From Lysobacterales bacterium (GTDB lineage Bacteria > Pseudomonadota > Gammaproteobacteria > Xanthomonadales > Xanthomonadaceae), in contig JAGRJY010000043.1 in NCBI GenBank assembly GCA_020442465.1, forward strand, positions 62,001 through 126,000: DNA of 64,000 bases, given 5' to 3'. How positions within the stretch are numbered: the stretch's first letter is position 1; every line of letters starts with the position of its first letter. Shown piece after piece: positions 61,934 to 64,000 of this stretch. The notes below the pieces were generated by a model, which was not told the DNA's origin, did no database searches, and was given only the letters and a program-made list of their open reading frames with translations. The position numbers were made by a program, and so were the translations under genes.

Positions 61934-62003
61934 GAGTTTCCGTTTCTTTCCACTCAGGTTTCCACTTTCGCCACGAAGGTTTCCGCTTTTCTGAATTCCC
62001 ACA
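61934..62003. other. transposon right end with tightly spaced TnsB-type sites
   Basis: GTTTCCG at 61936, GTTTCCA at 61958 and GTTTCCG at 61979 are parts of three like-oriented sites spaced 21-22 bp (AGTTTCCGTTTC, AGGTTTCCACTTTC, AGGTTTCCGCTTTTC), ending at CCCACA. Dense sites here and separated ones at the left match Tn7R and Tn7L. They are inverted relative to the left-end sites. Confidence 0.8.
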
Positions 62004-62008
62004 ATCAA
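62004..62008. other. target-site duplication, right copy
   Basis: ATCAA directly after CCCACA, identical to 27741-27745; 24 bp separate it from the nrdJb stop codon. Confidence 0.9.
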
Positions 62009-62032
62009 CACGCGGCATGGATTCCGACGCGC

Positions 62033-62860
62033 TCACCCGCACTTCGAATACCCACAACTCAAACAAGTCTGACACCCATCCATCACAATCATGGCCTGGG
62101 TGTTGCACTTGTGGCACATCGTCGCGCCGGGCGGAAAGCCGCCCGCTTCGCTCTTGGCAGCGCTCTTGGCTTCTACCTTGGTGGCGGCGGCCTCGGCCTC
62201 GCCCTTCGCCGCACCCGTTGCAGGTGCGGGGGCTGCTACGACGTCGCTGACGTCACTGTTTTTTTTTAGGCCGGCTTCGTAGGCGGCGCGCTTTTCGGCG
62301 ATGAGCTGCTTCTGGTGCTCGCTGAGCTCTTCGTCGATGATCATGCCGATCATCTTGAGGTGGTCTTCGACGACGGCGCCGATCTCGGCGACGATGCTGG
62401 GCATGTACACGCCGCCGGCCTTGAAGTAGCCGCCGCGGGGGTCGAAGACGGCCTTCATTTCTTCAACCAGGAACGTCACGTCGCCGCCCTTGCGGAACAC
62501 GGCGGACATGATGCGGGTGATGGCGACCACCCACTGGAAGTGGTCCATGTTCTTCGAGTTGATGAAGATCTCGAACGGGCGACGCGACTCGTGCTTGGTG
62601 CCGGGGTTAAGCACGATGTCGTTGATGGTGACGTAGAGCGCGTGCTCGAACAGCGGCGACTTGATCTTGTAGGTGCTGCCGATGAGCACGTCGGGGCGCT
62701 CGATCTGCTCGTGCATCTGGATGACTTCGGCGCGCTGCGGCAGCTCGGCCTGCTGGGCGGGTGCCGGCGCGGGGGCTGCGGCGGCCGCTTCGGCCTTCGC
62801 CTTGTCCTCGGCGCTCTGCACGCTGAAACCCTTGATTTTCTTGCCGATCTTGATCGCCAC
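62033..62860 (-). CDS. nrdJb: class II ribonucleotide reductase, NrdJb-type subunit
   Basis: A 275-aa protein matching the C-terminal part of adenosylcobalamin-dependent ribonucleotide reductase that some gammaproteobacteria (e.g. Pseudomonas) encode as a separate NrdJb. It shows AIKIGKKIKGFSV at the start, an Ala-rich linker, IGSTYKIKSPLFEHALYVTI, RPFEIFINSKNMDHFQWVVA, SAVFRKGGDVTFLVEEMKAV, and a C-terminal redox tail with three CxxC-type pairs (CHKC, CQTC, CGYSKC). It works with NrdJa in making deoxynucleotides; nrdJa is not in this window. GTG 62860 has GGAG upstream. The Tn7-like element sits just after its stop codon. Confidence 0.85.
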   Translation of the reverse strand: MAIKIGKKIKGFSVQSAEDKAKAEAAAAAPAPAPAQQAELPQRAEVIQMHEQIERPDVLIGSTYKIKSPLFEHALYVTINDIVLNPGTKHESRRPFEIFINSKNMDHFQWVVAITRIMSAVFRKGGDVTFLVEEMKAVFDPRGGYFKAGGVYMPSIVAEIGAVVEDHLKMIGMIIDEELSEHQKQLIAEKRAAYEAGLKKNSDVSDVVAAPAPATGAAKGEAEAAATKVEAKSAAKSEAGGFPPGATMCHKCNTQAMIVMDGCQTCLSCGYSKCG

Positions 62861-63196
62861 GTCACCCACTCCAGTTGTTGCTGCCGGATGCTCCGGCCAG
62901 TTGTTTCCGGTGGCCGCCTTCGCGACCCACCGCCCTCGCGTACGTCGTAGCGCACGCCTGTTGTGCTGTCGCTCGCCTGATGGGGCGAGCCTGTTGTTGC
63001 CGGTTGTCACCCGGTCATCGAGACCGGGCCGCGAATCAGACGCCGGGCGGCTGATTCGACGGTGCCGGGTGCGGCTGGGCCGCACTCGGCGGGCCTGAGC
63101 GATGCCTGGCTGGGCGCGCTCAAACCGGTTGTGGTTGGGAATCCCGTCCGTGGCTCATGGGCACACGGACGGGTCCCCGGGGCAGACGATTCGTCT
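62861..63196. other. leader region of nrdJb with hairpins
   Basis: No gene. Perfect inverted repeats occur at 63010-63028 (CCCGGTC, ATCGA, GACCGGG), 63033-63057 (GAATCAG...CTGATTC) and 63143-63173. I looked for a cobalamin riboswitch box, which could regulate a B12-dependent reductase, and did not find one. Confidence 0.45.
63143..63173 (-). terminator. strong hairpin after the H1-like gene
   Basis: CCCGTCCGTG and CACGGACGGG form a 10-bp perfect stem with an 11-base loop, 24 bp beyond the stop of the H1-like gene on its downstream side. There is no T run, so it may end transcription only weakly or protect the 3' end of the message. Confidence 0.5.
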
Positions 63197-63766
63197 TTAT
63201 TTCCTGCGTGCCGCTTTCCTGGCTGCCTTCTTGACTGGCTTCTTGGGGGCTGCCTTCTTCGGCGCGGCCTTCCTGGCGGCTTTCTTCACCGCCTTCCTGG
63301 CCGGTGCCGCCTTCTTCGCGACCTTCTTCACAGCCTTCTTGGCGGCCTTCTTCGCCGGCGCGGCTTTCTTCGCCACCTTCTTCACCGCTTTCTTCGCGGC
63401 CTTCTTGGCGGGTTTGGCCTTGCCGATCACGGCTTTCTTCGCCGCCTTGGCTTTCTTGGTCACGGCTTTCTTGACGGCCTTGGCTTCCTTGACGACAGCC
63501 TTCTCGGCGGCCTTGGCCTTCTTCACCACCGTCTTCTCGGCGGCATCGATCTTCTTCTTCACCGCCGCGACCTTCTTCTTCGCGTCGGTCTTGGCCTTGG
63601 CCACGGCGGCCTTGGCCTTCTTGACGGTGGCTTCGGCCTGCTTCTTCACGGCCTTCGCCTTCTTGGTGACTGCGGCTTTCGCATCCGCAGCGACTTCCTG
63701 CACTTTTTCGGTGACTGTCTCGACGGCTTCGGAAATCGTCGACGCCACACCATTGCCGTTGCTCAT
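63197..63766 (-). CDS. histone H1-like lysine/alanine-rich DNA-binding protein
   Basis: A 189-aa protein that is almost entirely Lys and Ala after a short N-terminal segment (VASTISEAVETVTEKVQEVA). KKAAPAKKAAKKAVKKVAKK-type repeats dominate the C-terminal half. It resembles AlgP and other bacterial H1-like proteins, which bind DNA non-specifically and compact the chromosome. GGAGGGG upstream fixes ATG 63766; a longer frame to 63901 has no ribosome-binding site. Repeats of this kind often vary in number between strains. The 234 bp beyond it to the window end show no supported gene. Confidence 0.85.
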   Translation of the reverse strand: MSNGNGVASTISEAVETVTEKVQEVAADAKAAVTKKAKAVKKQAEATVKKAKAAVAKAKTDAKKKVAAVKKKIDAAEKTVVKKAKAAEKAVVKEAKAVKKAVTKKAKAAKKAVIGKAKPAKKAAKKAVKKVAKKAAPAKKAAKKAVKKVAKKAAPARKAVKKAARKAAPKKAAPKKPVKKAARKAARRK

Positions 63767-64000
63767 GGGGCCCCTCCTGTTCGGGCTGTTTGTGAGCGAA
63801 CCACAATTTCGAAGCAGCCTCCTGCCTGCTTCGACGCCGGGTGCTAGGCGAAGACTCGCCGCGACACCAATAGCCGGGTTCGGCCCGGCCGGCACCGACA
63901 TCCCTGCCGGTGCGTGCTTTCCCTGGGGCTGAACAAGTCCATCCAGGACTTGTCATCCCACGCCGAGTCCGGCACCGCCGGACTCGGCTTCGCGGCCTCG

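Larger units (their letters stand above)
27746..62003. mobile_element. complete 34,258-bp Tn7-like transposon
   Basis: The ends are TGTGGGAATCGCAAAAAGCG and, read inward from the other side, TGTGGGAATTCAGAAAAGCG, each continuing GAAACC; 22 of the first 26 bases agree. A perfect ATCAA duplication flanks the element. It carries tnsA, tnsB, tnsC and a tniQ/tnsD-type gene on the minus strand, about 14 kb from either end. Left cargo (28291-41695): zinc-ribbon proteins, exported proteins and a sigma factor with a kinase. Right cargo (48395-61785): a defence island centred on a type I restriction-modification operon. No CRISPR array or cas gene is present. The right end lies 24 bp plus the duplication from the nrdJb stop codon. 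Confidence 0.95.

Noticed and set aside
27746..62003. CRISPR-guided (CAST) version of the Tn7-like element
   Set aside because: No repeat-spacer array and no cas gene inside; TniQ is of the long TnsD-like type.
62861..63196. Possible cobalamin riboswitch before the B12-dependent nrdJb
   Set aside because: No B12-box-like sequence found; only simple hairpins are present.
63102..63932. 276-codon plus-strand frame rich in Phe, Ala and Leu
   Set aside because: Complement of the Lys/Ala-rich H1-like gene; the apparent membrane protein is an artefact of AAG/GCC repeats.

Overview
The window is high-GC bacterial DNA, most consistent with a gammaproteobacterium of the Lysobacterales (Xanthomonadales). 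The support is indirect: a dbpA-type DEAD-box helicase, a split class II ribonucleotide reductase subunit (NrdJb type), a lysine/alanine-rich H1-like protein, an IS200-like (RAYT) transposase, and several exported proteins ending in a (V/I/L)F.(D/N)GFE-type tail. No rRNA, tRNA or CRISPR array was seen.

Region 1 (1-27745) is ordinary chromosome with many single-gene units: an AraC-type regulator divergent from a sterol-desaturase-type enzyme, an M28 peptidase with a small membrane partner, a YcaQ-like winged-helix protein, exported proteins (thioredoxin-like, CAP domain, subtilisin-like, NlpC/P60 lipoprotein, SUMF1-like, amidohydrolase, a 981-aa repeat protein), a flavin halogenase-like oxidoreductase, dbpA, a HigBA-like toxin-antitoxin pair, an MDR oxidoreductase and a hotdog-methyltransferase fusion. 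It also holds decay: an alpha/beta-hydrolase remnant with a nonsense codon, an IS3 orfA fragment, an ABC-F gene cut off beside a RAYT element, and a truncated STAS/HATPase gene.

Region 2 (27746-62003) is a complete 34,258-bp Tn7-like transposon. Its ends are TGTGGGAAT...ATTCCCACA, with AAAAGCGGAAACC-type sites repeated inward in opposite orientation, and it is flanked by a perfect 5-bp duplication ATCAA. It encodes TnsA, TnsB, TnsC and a long zinc-finger TniQ/TnsD-type selector on the minus strand (47640-41959), in the middle of the element. The left cargo has three modular zinc-ribbon membrane proteins, a 1234-aa exported protein, an FG-GAP-like exported protein, and an ECF-like sigma factor convergent with a Ser/Thr kinase. 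The right cargo is a defence island: a HEPN-like protein, a membrane protein, a coiled-coil PD-(D/E)XK nuclease-like protein divergent from a CARF-AAA+ sigma-54 activator, then a translationally coupled operon hsdR-hsdM-hsdS-ATPase(DUF3696)-PLD-like protein. A sigma-54-like promoter lies between the activator and hsdR.

Region 3 (62004-64000) is chromosome again: nrdJb, whose stop codon lies 24 bp from the target duplication at the transposon right end, and a histone H1-like gene. This geometry matches Tn7 downstream of glmS and suggests that TniQ recognises the 3' end of nrdJb as an attachment site.
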